Source: Halovivax limisalsi
GTDB lineage: Archaea > Halobacteriota > Halobacteria > Halobacteriales > Natrialbaceae
Length of the DNA: 64,000 bases
Assembly: GCF_023093535.1 (NCBI RefSeq)
Contig: NZ_CP095757.1
Span: 1,798,001 to 1,862,000 of the forward strand
Direction: 5' to 3'
Shown piece after piece: positions 51,864 through 59,995 of the stretch (its first letter is position 1; the number at the start of each line of letters is the position of its first letter). The translations under genes were made by a program, and so were the position numbers. Under the pieces are notes generated by a model. It did no database searches. It was given only the letters and a program-made list of their open reading frames with translations, and had not been told where the DNA came from.

Positions 51864-51900
51864 CGCAACGCACTTTTCTCGCCGGCGCGTCCATCCGTCG

Positions 51901-52422
51901 ATGACCGACGAGACCCTTCCCGACGACGTCGCGACGGCGCTGTCGGCTCACGACGCCTTCGAACCGGCCGCGGACGGCTACGCGCTCTCGACCACCGTCT
52001 TCGACGTGCGGGTGACGGCGACCGAGACGGCCGGCGATCGCGCCGGCGAGTTCACCGTCGAGGTCTCCCTCCCGACGCTTTCGGCCGCGGTCGTCGGCGA
52101 GGTCGCCGACGTGGTCGAAACGGACTGGGTGGAGACGTTCGAGCGCCGGATCGCGGACGCGTTTTCGGTCGCGAACGCGGGGACCCACGATGATCCCGCG
52201 GTGGAGCGGTCGGGGGATACCCTGTCGGTGAGGTTGACGTACGAGGCGTGGGACGCGACCGAGGGCGTCGAGGACGCCAAGGCGCTCGCGGAGTTCGTCG
52301 AGGGGACCTACGCCCAGGGCCTGATTCCCGGCTACGAGTACCGGGGTGCGGCGAACACGCTTCGAGCGAACGCGCACGAACGCGGCGGGACGGCCGCCGA
52401 GGAAGGGGGAACGCCACTTTGA
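51901..52422 (+). CDS. Conserved haloarchaeal protein (DUF5813-like)
   Basis: A 173-residue acidic protein with no transmembrane segment. The segment GYALSTTVFDVRVTATETAGDRAGEFTVEVSLPTLSAAVVGEVADVVETDWVETFERRIADAF and the closing YRGAANTLRANAHERGG correspond, from memory, to the haloarchaeal family DUF5813, whose function is unknown. Predicted fold is alternating strands and helices. It begins 37 bases after hutH on the same strand, so it may be read through from the hut operon, although there is no known histidine-related role. Confidence 0.65.
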   Translation: MTDETLPDDVATALSAHDAFEPAADGYALSTTVFDVRVTATETAGDRAGEFTVEVSLPTLSAAVVGEVADVVETDWVETFERRIADAFSVANAGTHDDPAVERSGDTLSVRLTYEAWDATEGVEDAKALAEFVEGTYAQGLIPGYEYRGAANTLRANAHERGGTAAEEGGTPL

Positions 52423-52478
52423 CCACCCACGGCTGATGCCGTTGGCGTTCCCCTCGTTTCGCTGGAACCGACCGGCCC

Positions 52479-52712
52479 TCACTCCATCGCGATGTAGGTT
52501 TTCGTCCCCTCGACGCCGTCGATCCCCTGGACCTCCGTCGCAGAAATCCGTTTGACGGCGGCCGGGTTCTCGACGCGCGTCTTCGCGATCAGGTCGACGT
52601 CGCCGGCGACGACGTGGACCGACTCGACGCCGTCGATCGACTCGATCGCCGCCTGCAAGCGTTCCGCCTCGCCCGTGTTCGCCTTCACCAGCACGTAGGC
52701 GATCACGCTCAT
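52479..52712 (-). CDS. Stand-alone RAM/Lrp-ligand-binding-domain protein
   Basis: A 77-residue protein consisting only of the Lrp/AsnC C-terminal ligand-binding (RAM) domain: AYVLVKANTGEAERLQAAIESIDGVESVHVVAGDVDLIAKTRVENPAAVKRISATEVQGIDGVEGTKTYIAME. No DNA-binding domain is present. Such single RAM proteins bind amino acids or other small molecules as ring oligomers. It overlaps the trkA stop by four bases (ATGA type, reverse strand) and so is translated with it; the pair may act as sensor and target. A second copy lies on the other side of trkA. Confidence 0.85.
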   Translation of the reverse strand: MSVIAYVLVKANTGEAERLQAAIESIDGVESVHVVAGDVDLIAKTRVENPAAVKRISATEVQGIDGVEGTKTYIAME

Positions 52713-53404
52713 CGCCGATCACCGCCGGCGGCGATCCGTTCGTTCTCCGAGGAGCCGACGACGAGCTGGCGCACGTCGTCGAGGACCGCGAAATCGGCCA
52801 GGACGACGAGCCGGTCCTCGGCTTCGAGCGCCTCGTCGGGGTCCGGAATCTCGAACGACGCCCCCGCTTTCGCCAGCGCGAGGACGGTCGCGTCCGCCGG
52901 GAGCTGGAGTTCGCTGACCGTGTAGCCGGCCATCGGCGATTCGGTCGTGATGGTGAGCTCGACGATCTGGAGGTGCTGGGCGACGTCCGCGATGGCGCGG
53001 ATGGTCCCGCCGAGGAGGGCGTTCTTCGCCCCGATCGCGCCGAGGCGTTCGGGGTAGACCACCTCGTCGACCGCCGCGGCGTACTTGCGGTAGATCTCCT
53101 CGCGGTAGTCGTCGTCGATCCGCATGACGGTTCGACAGCCGTGGTGGGCGCCGATCATGCAGGCGGCGAAGTTCACGTTCAGGTCGCCGGTGAGCGCACC
53201 CAGCGCGTCCGCCTCGGCGACGCCCGCTCGTTCGAGGGTTTCCTCGCGCGACCCGTCGCCCGCGACGACGTCGAAGCCGGCGGACTCGGCCCGACGTCGC
53301 GTCGATTCGTCCGGTTCGATCAGGGTCACCGCGTGGCCCTCCTCGCGAAGGACGCGCGCGGTTCGCAACCCGACGCGTCCGGATCCCACGATAACAAACC
53401 GCAT
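52709..53404 (-). CDS. trkA: TrkA-type potassium uptake regulatory protein
   Basis: A 231-residue protein with TrkA-N (RCK) at about 1-135 and TrkA-C at about 145-225. The nucleotide-binding start MRFVIVGSGRVGLRTARVL and DVVAGDGSREETLERAGV bind NAD(H)/ATP, and the C-terminal part (SPMAGYTVSELQLPADATVLALAK...EDRLVVLADFAVLDDVRQLV) is the ligand-binding RCK_C. It normally gates a TrkH/KtrB-type potassium channel, but no membrane subunit is present in this window. Overlap with the RAM gene and its divergent homologue suggests a small regulatory module. The 117-base region to the right holds the shared divergent promoters. Confidence 0.92.
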   Translation of the reverse strand: MRFVIVGSGRVGLRTARVLREEGHAVTLIEPDESTRRRAESAGFDVVAGDGSREETLERAGVAEADALGALTGDLNVNFAACMIGAHHGCRTVMRIDDDYREEIYRKYAAAVDEVVYPERLGAIGAKNALLGGTIRAIADVAQHLQIVELTITTESPMAGYTVSELQLPADATVLALAKAGASFEIPDPDEALEAEDRLVVLADFAVLDDVRQLVVGSSENERIAAGGDRR

Positions 53405-53521
53405 GGGTCGAGGTACGCTGTCGCCAGTTAATAACGTTACCCCGCTCCCCGCAACGACGCCTCGTCCCGTCGTGACGAGCGGGGGAACACTTTAGTCGTG
53501 CCATCGTGTACCACACCCGCG

Positions 53522-53752
53522 ATGGTCCACGCCTACGTCATGGTGCAGACGGCCGCCGGAAAATCGGAGGAGCTCCTTTCGGCGATCGAGTCGATCCCTC
53601 CGGTCGAGGAAGCCCACATCGTCGCCGGGGACTACGACATCATCGCCGAAGTCGATGCGGGTGCGGTCTACGACGTCCTCGAGGCCGTCTCGTCTGACAT
53701 TCAGTCGCACGATGGCGTGACCGATACCAGAACCTACATCGCGATGGTGTGA
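53522..53752 (+). CDS. Stand-alone RAM/Lrp-ligand-binding-domain protein, second copy
   Basis: A 76-residue protein, again a lone RAM domain: AYVMVQTAAGKSEELLSAIESIPPVEEAHIVAGDYDIIAEVDAGAVYDVLEAVSSDIQSHDGVTDTRTYIAMV. It is clearly related to the RAM gene at 52479 (shared VAGD-D-IA and TYIAM endings) and is divergent from trkA. It has its own promoter region (117 bases). Both may sense an effector for potassium transport or act elsewhere; this is inferred from proximity. Confidence 0.85.
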   Translation: MVHAYVMVQTAAGKSEELLSAIESIPPVEEAHIVAGDYDIIAEVDAGAVYDVLEAVSSDIQSHDGVTDTRTYIAMV

Positions 53753-54029
53753 CTCACTCAACGGCGTGAATTACCGCGTTCCCGAACCGGGAGCCACGGC
53801 TGAAGCGATGAACCGGGCACGCATCCCGCCCGAACGGGAGTTCCTGTCCGGAAGTAGACCTGGGCTGGAAGCGTTTCCGACCCGGAAGTGGACCTCGTCG
53901 TTGTATCCGGCGCATACCGGGGGAGAGACCCGTGACGCTCGCGACTCGCATCCTCTCGGGCGTACTCGACTTGCCGCAGGCGGAAACGCGAGACGTTCGC
54001 GCCGAACCCGTTTCGATTCTGGTCACGGA
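53753..54029. other. Intergenic sequence leading into the hydrolase remnant
   Basis: About 277 bases. Open frames such as that at 53932 have mixed composition and may preserve shreds of the upstream part of the decayed hydrolase, but I can align nothing here with confidence. No promoter or repeat stands out. Confidence 0.4.
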
Positions 54030-54714
54030 TGGCGCCGCCCTGGAGGCGACCCACTACGCTCTCCGTCCGGGGTGCCGACGAGTGGCGACGGTTCGAGGAG
54101 TGGCCACCGTCCGGCGTCGACGGACGCCGGTGGTACTTCCAGCCGGGTCGCGGCCTCTCGCCCGACCCGCCCTCGACGGCGTATCGCGACGAGTTCGCGT
54201 ACGATCCTCGGTATCCGACCCGAACGTCGCGGGGCCGATCACGGGCACTTCGGCCGGCCGGGCGGAGCAGTCCGCGCTCGAGTCCCGGCCCGACGTTCTG
54301 ACGTGCACCTCGGCCCGCTCGACGAGGCGCTCGAACTGATCGGCCCCATCTCGGCCGATCTCGTCGTCGACCCGGTCTCGCCACACGCGGACGTCTACGT
54401 CTGCCTCTGCGAGGTCGACGCCGACGGTGGCTCCCGCAACGTCTGCGAGACTTCGTCACTCCGTCCCGACGAGACGGCGAACACCGGCCGTCCGCGCCGG
54501 GTGACCGTCGAGTGCTGGCCGACCGCGTTCCGGGTCGACCCGGGCAGCCGACTCCGCGTCCAGGTCGCCGGCGGCGCCTTCCCCCGCTGGTCGCGAAACC
54601 CGGGGACCGGCGCACCGATCGGCGAGGCGACGACGCTCAGGACGGTCGAGCACGCGGTTCGCGGCGGGCCGGACGAACGGTCGGGGATCCGGCTTCCGGC
54701 GTTCGAGCCGGGTC
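54030..54714 (+). pseudogene. Remnant of an S15/CocE-NonD-type hydrolase, C-terminal part
   Basis: The C-terminal jelly-roll domain of an X-Pro dipeptidyl-peptidase/CocE family hydrolase in three different frames. ADEWRRFEEWPPSG...WYFQPGRGLSPDPP...DEFAYDPRYPT (from about 54076) continues in another frame as GPITGTSAGRAEQSALESRPDVLTCTSA (about 54233-54320) and then as LDEALELIGPISADLVVDPVSPHADVYVCLCEVDADGGSRNV...FPRWSRNPGTG (about 54315-54612). The alpha/beta-hydrolase half is absent, so the gene is both truncated and frameshifted. No clean stop follows; the frame runs into tmk on the other strand. It is between the RAM gene and tmk. A sequence of indels by sequencing error would not restore the missing N-terminal half. 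Confidence 0.75.
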
Positions 54715-54771
54715 CGCAGCCCGCGTTCGACGGCGCTCAGAGACCGACCGCCCCTTCGACGGATGCCGTGC

Positions 54772-55362
54772 TCAATCACGGGCGCTCAGCGCGTCGTCGA
54801 CGATCCGGATGGCGGCCTCGATCACGTCCTCGGGCGGCTGCGTGGCGTCGATTCTGACGAATCGTTCGGGTTCGGCCTCGAGCAGTCGCTCGTAGTTCTC
54901 GCGGACGGCGGCCAGCATCGCCGCGCGTTCGAACTTGTTCGTCGCACCGGCCCGCTCGGCGCCGGTCTCCGGATCGACGTCGAAGTAGAGCGTGAGGTCC
55001 GGCTCGACGGTGAACGCGGCGTGGATCCCCCGCACGTACTCGAGAGGCCTGACGACTTCGCCGTCGAGCGTCGCACCCTGGTAGGCGTAGCGCGAGTCGG
55101 CGTAGCGGTCCGAGATCACCAGATCGCCGCGTTCGAGGGCGGGTTCGACGACCCGCGAGAGGTGGTCGGCGTGGTCCGCCGTGTAGAGAAAGCACTCTGC
55201 GAGGGGATCGGCGTCGTCGTCGGCGATCGAGCGCTCGACCGCCTCGCCGTACCACGAGTCGGTCGGTTCCCGGGTGAACGTCGCGTCGGGATACTCGGCC
55301 TGCAGCGCCTCCCAGACCGTGGTCTTGCCGCTGCCGTCGATCCCTTCCAGCGTGAGCAGCAT
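54772..55362 (-). CDS. tmk: Thymidylate kinase
   Basis: Phosphorylates dTMP to dTDP. The 196-residue protein has the P-loop [11 protein letters not shown] at residues 5-15, the substrate motif [11 protein letters not shown], the [13 protein letters not shown] (DRY-type) region with the catalytic residues, and [15 protein letters not shown] near 130. Length and motifs are normal for archaeal tmk. It converges on the hydrolase remnant. The start at 55362 is the only sensible one. Confidence 0.95.
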   Translation of the reverse strand: MLLTLEGIDGSGKTTVWEALQAEYPDATFTREPTDSWYGEAVERSIADDDADPLAECFLYTADHADHLSRVVEPALERGDLVISDRYADSRYAYQGATLDGEVVRPLEYVRGIHAAFTVEPDLTLYFDVDPETGAERAGATNKFERAAMLAAVRENYERLLEAEPERFVRIDATQPPEDVIEAAIRIVDDALSARD

Positions 55363-55528
55363 GTGCCCGACGAGGGTCGGCGCCTACAAGGATGTACCGA
55401 GTTCGGCTGCGTCGCAGTCGCTTCGAGAGCGGACGGTCCATCCCGCAGGCACCGCCGAACGCGCCCGAGCGCCGCGGCGAGACCCGTCCGTGCCAACGTA
55501 TTTCAGTTCGTTCGCCGAATCGATCCGC

Positions 55529-56428
55529 ATGGATGTCCTCGTCGCCGGCGGAACCGGATTCATCGGGACGGCACTGTGCGAAACGCTCGCGGAGCGCGGT
55601 CACGACGTGACGGCCCTCGCGCGCGATCCCGATCCGGCGGCCCTTCCGTCGGGCGTCGACGCCGTCTCCGGAGACGTCACGGATTCGGATTCGATCGACC
55701 GGGCGGTCGCCGGGCGGGATGCCGTCGCGAACCTCGTCGCCCTGTCGCCGCTGTTTCAGACGCCGAACGGGGTGACCCACGAGTCGGTCCACCTCGGCGG
55801 CACGAAGCATCTCGTCGCAGCCGCATCGTCGGCGGACGTGGACCGATTCCTGCAGCTGAGCGGTCTCGGTGCCGATCCGGACGCGCCGACCCGACACCTT
55901 CGGGCGAAGGGGCGGGCCGAACGCGTCGTCCGCGAGAGCGACCTGCCGTCCGTGATCGTCAGGCCGTCGGTGGTCTTCGGGGATGGGAGCGAATTTCTCT
56001 CGTTCATCGAGCTGACCACGACCCCGTACGTGACCGCGCTGCCGGGGGGCGGATCGACTCGATTCCAGCCGATCTGGATCGGCGATCTGGCGCCGATGCT
56101 CGCCGACGCCCTCGAAGATCCCGACCACGCCGACGGAACGTACGAACTGGGCGGCCCCGAGCGGCTCACGCTGGCCGACGTCACCCGGCTGTACTACGAG
56201 ACCCGGGGCAAATCGGTCCGGATCGTCCCCGTCCCCATGACGCTATCCAGACTCGGACTCACCCTCGCCGGACCGATCCCCTTCGTCCCGTTCGGCCGCG
56301 AGCAGGCGCTCGGCCTGACCGTCGACAACACGGTCGACGCCAACGACGTGCCGGCCTTCGGCCGCTCGGACGGCGACCTTCGAACGCTCCGGCAGTACCT
56401 CGAGGCCTCGATCGACGGACCCGACTGA
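55529..56428 (+). CDS. NAD(P)-dependent epimerase/NDUFA9-like protein
   Basis: A 299-residue atypical short-chain-dehydrogenase-type protein. The dinucleotide-binding motif VAGGTGFIGTALCETLAERGH is at residues 4-24. The active-site Tyr-x-x-x-Lys is not in its usual form (RHLRAKGRAERVVRES carries the region), as in the NDUFA9/complex-I-accessory subfamily and NmrA-like proteins. VIVRPSVVFGDGSEFLSF and the RFQPIWIGDLAPML region are characteristic of this subgroup. The C-terminal part (from about 230) probably forms a membrane-facing helix. The function is uncertain: reductase, isomerase or quinone-related. Divergent from tmk with 166 bases between. Confidence 0.85.
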   Translation: MDVLVAGGTGFIGTALCETLAERGHDVTALARDPDPAALPSGVDAVSGDVTDSDSIDRAVAGRDAVANLVALSPLFQTPNGVTHESVHLGGTKHLVAAASSADVDRFLQLSGLGADPDAPTRHLRAKGRAERVVRESDLPSVIVRPSVVFGDGSEFLSFIELTTTPYVTALPGGGSTRFQPIWIGDLAPMLADALEDPDHADGTYELGGPERLTLADVTRLYYETRGKSVRIVPVPMTLSRLGLTLAGPIPFVPFGREQALGLTVDNTVDANDVPAFGRSDGDLRTLRQYLEASIDGPD

Positions 56429-56699
56429 CTTACGAGCCTGCTCTGGTCATTACATCGATCCTTCTATCACGATCTCGGTACAGCCCCCTATTTCAAGCCG
56501 CCATTGTATCGCCCAAACCTATTTCAACCATCGTCATCCGGGCGGATTAATCCCGACATCTGGCCCAAAATTTAACATCTTAACCCGACTCCGTCCTGCG
56601 ATTTACCAGAACTAGACAACGAACGTGAAAGTCATACAGACACAAAGTTTATATTCTTCTTTCCACTGGTCTCTATTCAACGGAGCCCCCAGAATACAA
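56429..56699. promoter_or_regulatory. AT-rich upstream region of cetZ
   Basis: 271 bases, clearly more AT-rich than the rest. The TATA-like GTTTATATTC (about 56647-56656) lies 44-53 bases before the ATG at 56700 and predicts a leader of about 20 bases. Further runs (CAAAATTTAACATCTTAACC, about 56566-56585) could be additional promoters or regulator sites. No gene is seen in it. Confidence 0.55.
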
Positions 56700-57884
56700 A
56701 TGAAGCTGGCGATGATCGGATTCGGACAGGCGGGAGGGAAGATCGTCGATCGATTCCTCGATTACGACGATCGAACGAACAGCGGCATCGTTCGTGCGGC
56801 GATCGCCGTCAACACGGCGAAAGCCGACCTCATGGGCCTGCAGCGGATCCCACAGGAAAACCGTGTACTGATCGGTCAGGCACGCGTGAAAGGACACGGA
56901 GTCGGAGCGGACAACGAGCTCGGCGCGGAAGTCGCCGAGGAGGACATCGACGAGATCCAGAACGCCGTGGACTCGATCCCGACCCACGAGGTCGACGCGT
57001 TCCTGATCATCGCCGGCATGGGCGGTGGCACCGGGTCCGGCGGCGCCCCCGTCCTCGCGAAACACCTCAAGCGAATCTACACGATCCCCGTCTACGGGAT
57101 GGGAATCCTCCCCGGGACGGACGAGGGCGGGATCTACACGCTCAACGCGGCGCGATCCTTCCAGACGTTCGTCCGCGAGGTGGACAACCTGCTCGTCTTC
57201 GACAACGACTCCTGGCGGAGCGCCGGCGAGTCCGTCGAGGGTGGCTACGACCAGATCAACGAGGAGATCGTCCGGCGATTCGGCGTCCTCTTCGGCGCCG
57301 GCGAGGTCCAGGCCGGCCAGGAGGTCGCGGAGAGCGTCGTCGACTCCTCGGAGATCATCAACACCCTCTCCGGGGGCGGCGTCTCCACCGTGGGCTACGC
57401 CTCGGAAGAGGTCGACCTCACGTCGTCTTCTGGCGGCCTCCTTTCGCGGTTTACCGGCGGTAGTTCGACCGGCGGGACCGACCTCGACGCGGCCAACACG
57501 ACCAACCGGATCACGAGCCTGGTCCGCAAGGCCGCGCTCGGTCGCCTGACGCTGCCCTGCGAGATCGACGGCGCCGAGCGCGCACTGTTGGTCCTCTCCG
57601 GTCCCTCGGACCACCTCAACCGCAAGGGGATCGAGCGCGGTCGCAAGTGGCTCGAGGAGGAGACCGGCAGCATGGAGGTCCGCGGCGGCGACTACCCGCG
57701 TCGCGTCCCCGAGGTCTCCGCGTCGATCCTGCTCTCGGGCGTGACGAACGTCCCCCGGATCAAGCGCCTCCAGCAGGTCGCCATCGAGGCCCAGGACAAC
57801 ATGGAGGACATCCAGCAGGAGAGCGAGGAGAATCTCGAAGAACTCGTCGAGGACGACGCGGACGACCTCGAACCGCTGTTCTGA
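56700..57884 (+). CDS. cetZ: Tubulin-like protein CetZ
   Basis: A 394-residue tubulin/FtsZ-superfamily GTPase of the archaeal CetZ group, which controls cell shape and motility rather than division. The tubulin signature GGGTGSGGAP is in IIAGMGGGTGSGGAPVLAKHL; the N-terminal IGFGQAGGKIVDRF is the first nucleotide contact, and NTAKADLMGL is typical of CetZ (instead of the FtsZ NTDAQ motif). GILPGTDEGGIYTLNAARSF completes the binding pocket. The C-terminal tail (about 350-394) is an acidic, coiled-coil-like segment. Start ATG at 56700 is preferred to an in-frame GTG 25 codons upstream that precedes the TATA box. Confidence 0.93.
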   Translation: MKLAMIGFGQAGGKIVDRFLDYDDRTNSGIVRAAIAVNTAKADLMGLQRIPQENRVLIGQARVKGHGVGADNELGAEVAEEDIDEIQNAVDSIPTHEVDAFLIIAGMGGGTGSGGAPVLAKHLKRIYTIPVYGMGILPGTDEGGIYTLNAARSFQTFVREVDNLLVFDNDSWRSAGESVEGGYDQINEEIVRRFGVLFGAGEVQAGQEVAESVVDSSEIINTLSGGGVSTVGYASEEVDLTSSSGGLLSRFTGGSSTGGTDLDAANTTNRITSLVRKAALGRLTLPCEIDGAERALLVLSGPSDHLNRKGIERGRKWLEEETGSMEVRGGDYPRRVPEVSASILLSGVTNVPRIKRLQQVAIEAQDNMEDIQQESEENLEELVEDDADDLEPLF

Positions 57885-58009
57885 ATCCGACCGAATTCGG
57901 CGGGCTCGGGCCAGATTCAATCGAGACGAAGACTGCACGCGCATCGACTCGTGCGTTCTCCGGGCGCCGGTGACGACGCGCTTTTGGGCCGGCGCCGACG
58001 AGTTCGACC

Positions 58010-58660
58010 ATGGAGGTGCTCATCCCGTTCGCCGCCGACGCCCCGAAGAGTCGGCTTTCGCCCGTTCTCTCGCCGGACGAGCGGCGGGCGTTCGCCCGGG
58101 CGATGCTCGCCGACGTGCTCGGAGCGATCGAGGCGAGCGGTCGCGACCCGCGCGTCCTCGCGACGGCCCCGATCGACGTCGACGCGACGGTGACCGTCGA
58201 CGAGCGTCCGCTGAGCGAGGCGGTCAACGCCCGACTCGACGAGCATTTCGGCTCACCTGCGCCGCGCCGCTCCGTGAGCGCCGACCCGCTGGCGGTCGTC
58301 ATGGCCGACCTGGCGCTCGCGACGCCCTCGTCGCTCGACCGGCTGTTCGACGCGTCGGCCGACGTCGCGCTGGCGCCCGGTCGTGGCGGGGGGACGAACG
58401 CGTTTCTGACGCGCCACCCCGACTTCCGGGTCGACTATCACGGGACGTCCTACCTCGACCACCGTCGAATCGCGAGCGAAATCGACGCGTCGGTCGCCGT
58501 CGTCGACTCGGTTCGCCTCTCGACGGACGTCGACGAGCCGGCCGACCTCGTCGAGGTGCTCTGTCACGGCGACGGGCGGGCCAGGGACTACCTCGACGAC
58601 GCCGGGTTCGAGCTCGAGACGACCGACGGCCGGGTGACGGTCTCCCGGCCCGGTCGGTGA
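58010..58660 (+). CDS. cofC: 2-phospho-L-lactate guanylyltransferase
   Basis: Makes lactyl-2-diphospho-5'-guanosine (or the PEP analogue) for coenzyme F420 biosynthesis. The 216-residue protein has the nucleotidyltransferase start LIPFAADAPKSRLSPVLSPDERRAFARAML, the Asp metal ligand in VVMADLALA, and LAPGRGGGTNAFL with the segment FRVDYHGTSYLDH, all typical of CofC. A GCTTTTGGGC box about 27 bases before the ATG indicates a leaderless message. cofG follows about 100 bases later with its own promoter. Confidence 0.95.
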   Translation: MEVLIPFAADAPKSRLSPVLSPDERRAFARAMLADVLGAIEASGRDPRVLATAPIDVDATVTVDERPLSEAVNARLDEHFGSPAPRRSVSADPLAVVMADLALATPSSLDRLFDASADVALAPGRGGGTNAFLTRHPDFRVDYHGTSYLDHRRIASEIDASVAVVDSVRLSTDVDEPADLVEVLCHGDGRARDYLDDAGFELETTDGRVTVSRPGR

Positions 58661-58763
58661 TCCGGTTAGCAGGACATCCGGGGGCGGGCTCCCAGCTCTC
58701 GGGATGGGACAGCTCCGGCCGGAACGATACCACTTAACTGACCGGCCGACGACCTCCCGAGCG

Positions 58764-59939
58764 ATGAGCTCCGGGGCGGCCCGCCACGACGCCGACGTCC
58801 GCGTCGACTCCGACGAGATCGACGAGCTGTGTGCGGTGATGCCGGAAGACGTCTCGACGCCGGCCGAACTCACGTTCGCCCGGAACGTCTTCGTGCCGCT
58901 GACGACGGCGTGTCGCTACACCTGCACCTACTGCACGTACTTCGACCCGCCTGGCGAGGCGTCGCTGCTCTCGCTCTCGGAGGTGCGCGATATCTGTCGG
59001 CGCGGCGCCGACGCCGGCTGCACGGAGGCCCTGTTCACTTTCGGGGACGACCCCGACGATCGATACACCGAAATTCACGCCCAGCTCGCCGAGTGGGGCT
59101 ACGATTCCATCCACGAGTACCTCCGGGCGGCCTGCGAGGTCGCGCTGGAGGAGGGACTGCTCCCCCACTCGAATCCGGGCGACCAGACGCGCGAGCAGAT
59201 GGAGACCGTCGCGGACCTCAACGCCAGCATGGGCGTGATGCTGGAGACGACGGCCGACGTCGACGCCCACGCCGGTCCGCGGCGGAAGGAGCCCGGCCAA
59301 CGACTCGCGACCATCCGGACGGCGGGCGAACTCGCCGTGCCCTTCACCACCGGGATCCTCGTCGGCATCGGCGAGGACTGGCGCGACCGCGCGGAGAGCC
59401 TGCTCGCCATCCGCGACCTGCACGAGCGATACGGCCACATCCAGGAGGTGATCGTCCAGCCCGTTCGCGACAACGAGCGCTGGCGCGGCGGGACGCCGGA
59501 CCTCGCGACGATGCGCCGCGCGACGGCGATGGCCCGGGCTGCCCTGCCCGAGGAGATTTCCGTCCAGGCGCCGCCGAACCTGGCGCCGATCCGCGACCTC
59601 GTCGACTGCGGCGTCGACGACCTCGGGGGCGTCTCGCCGGTGACCGACGACCACGTCAACCCGGACTACGCCTGGCCCGCGTTGCGGGAACTCGAGGCCA
59701 TCGCGGAAGACGTCGGACTCCCCCTGCGCGAGCGATTGGCGGTGTACGAGCGGTTTTTGCCGGCGGAACTCGCGTCTGCTACCGCCGACCGGCCGGTCGC
59801 CGCCGACGCTTCGGCTGATATTCCAGGCATCCGGGCGAAATCGAACTCGACGGGCGAGTGGATTTCGCCTCGAATCTCCGACGCGATCGCCGCGGACGAT
59901 GAGGCGGGCCGGCGATTCAGAACGGTCCTCACCTCGTGA
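58764..59939 (+). CDS. cofG: FO synthase subunit CofG (7,8-didemethyl-8-hydroxy-5-deazariboflavin synthase)
   Basis: Radical-SAM subunit of FO synthase, which builds the deazaflavin ring of F420 together with CofH. The 391-residue protein carries the cluster motif CRYTCTYC (Cys-x3-Cys-x2-Cys) near residue 52, the GDDPDDRY loop, GVMLETTADVD and the conserved HIQEVIVQPVRDN segment. The C-terminal part after about 330 is acidic and probably disordered. A CACTTAACTG box about 28 bases before the ATG gives it a separate promoter. cofH is not in the window. Confidence 0.94.
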   Translation: MSSGAARHDADVRVDSDEIDELCAVMPEDVSTPAELTFARNVFVPLTTACRYTCTYCTYFDPPGEASLLSLSEVRDICRRGADAGCTEALFTFGDDPDDRYTEIHAQLAEWGYDSIHEYLRAACEVALEEGLLPHSNPGDQTREQMETVADLNASMGVMLETTADVDAHAGPRRKEPGQRLATIRTAGELAVPFTTGILVGIGEDWRDRAESLLAIRDLHERYGHIQEVIVQPVRDNERWRGGTPDLATMRRATAMARAALPEEISVQAPPNLAPIRDLVDCGVDDLGGVSPVTDDHVNPDYAWPALRELEAIAEDVGLPLRERLAVYERFLPAELASATADRPVAADASADIPGIRAKSNSTGEWISPRISDAIAADDEAGRRFRTVLTS

Positions 59940-59995
59940 CCGGCCGGCCCCAGTCGCGGAGGTTTTCGTGCGGGTCGCGCCGTCTGTCCGTGGGA

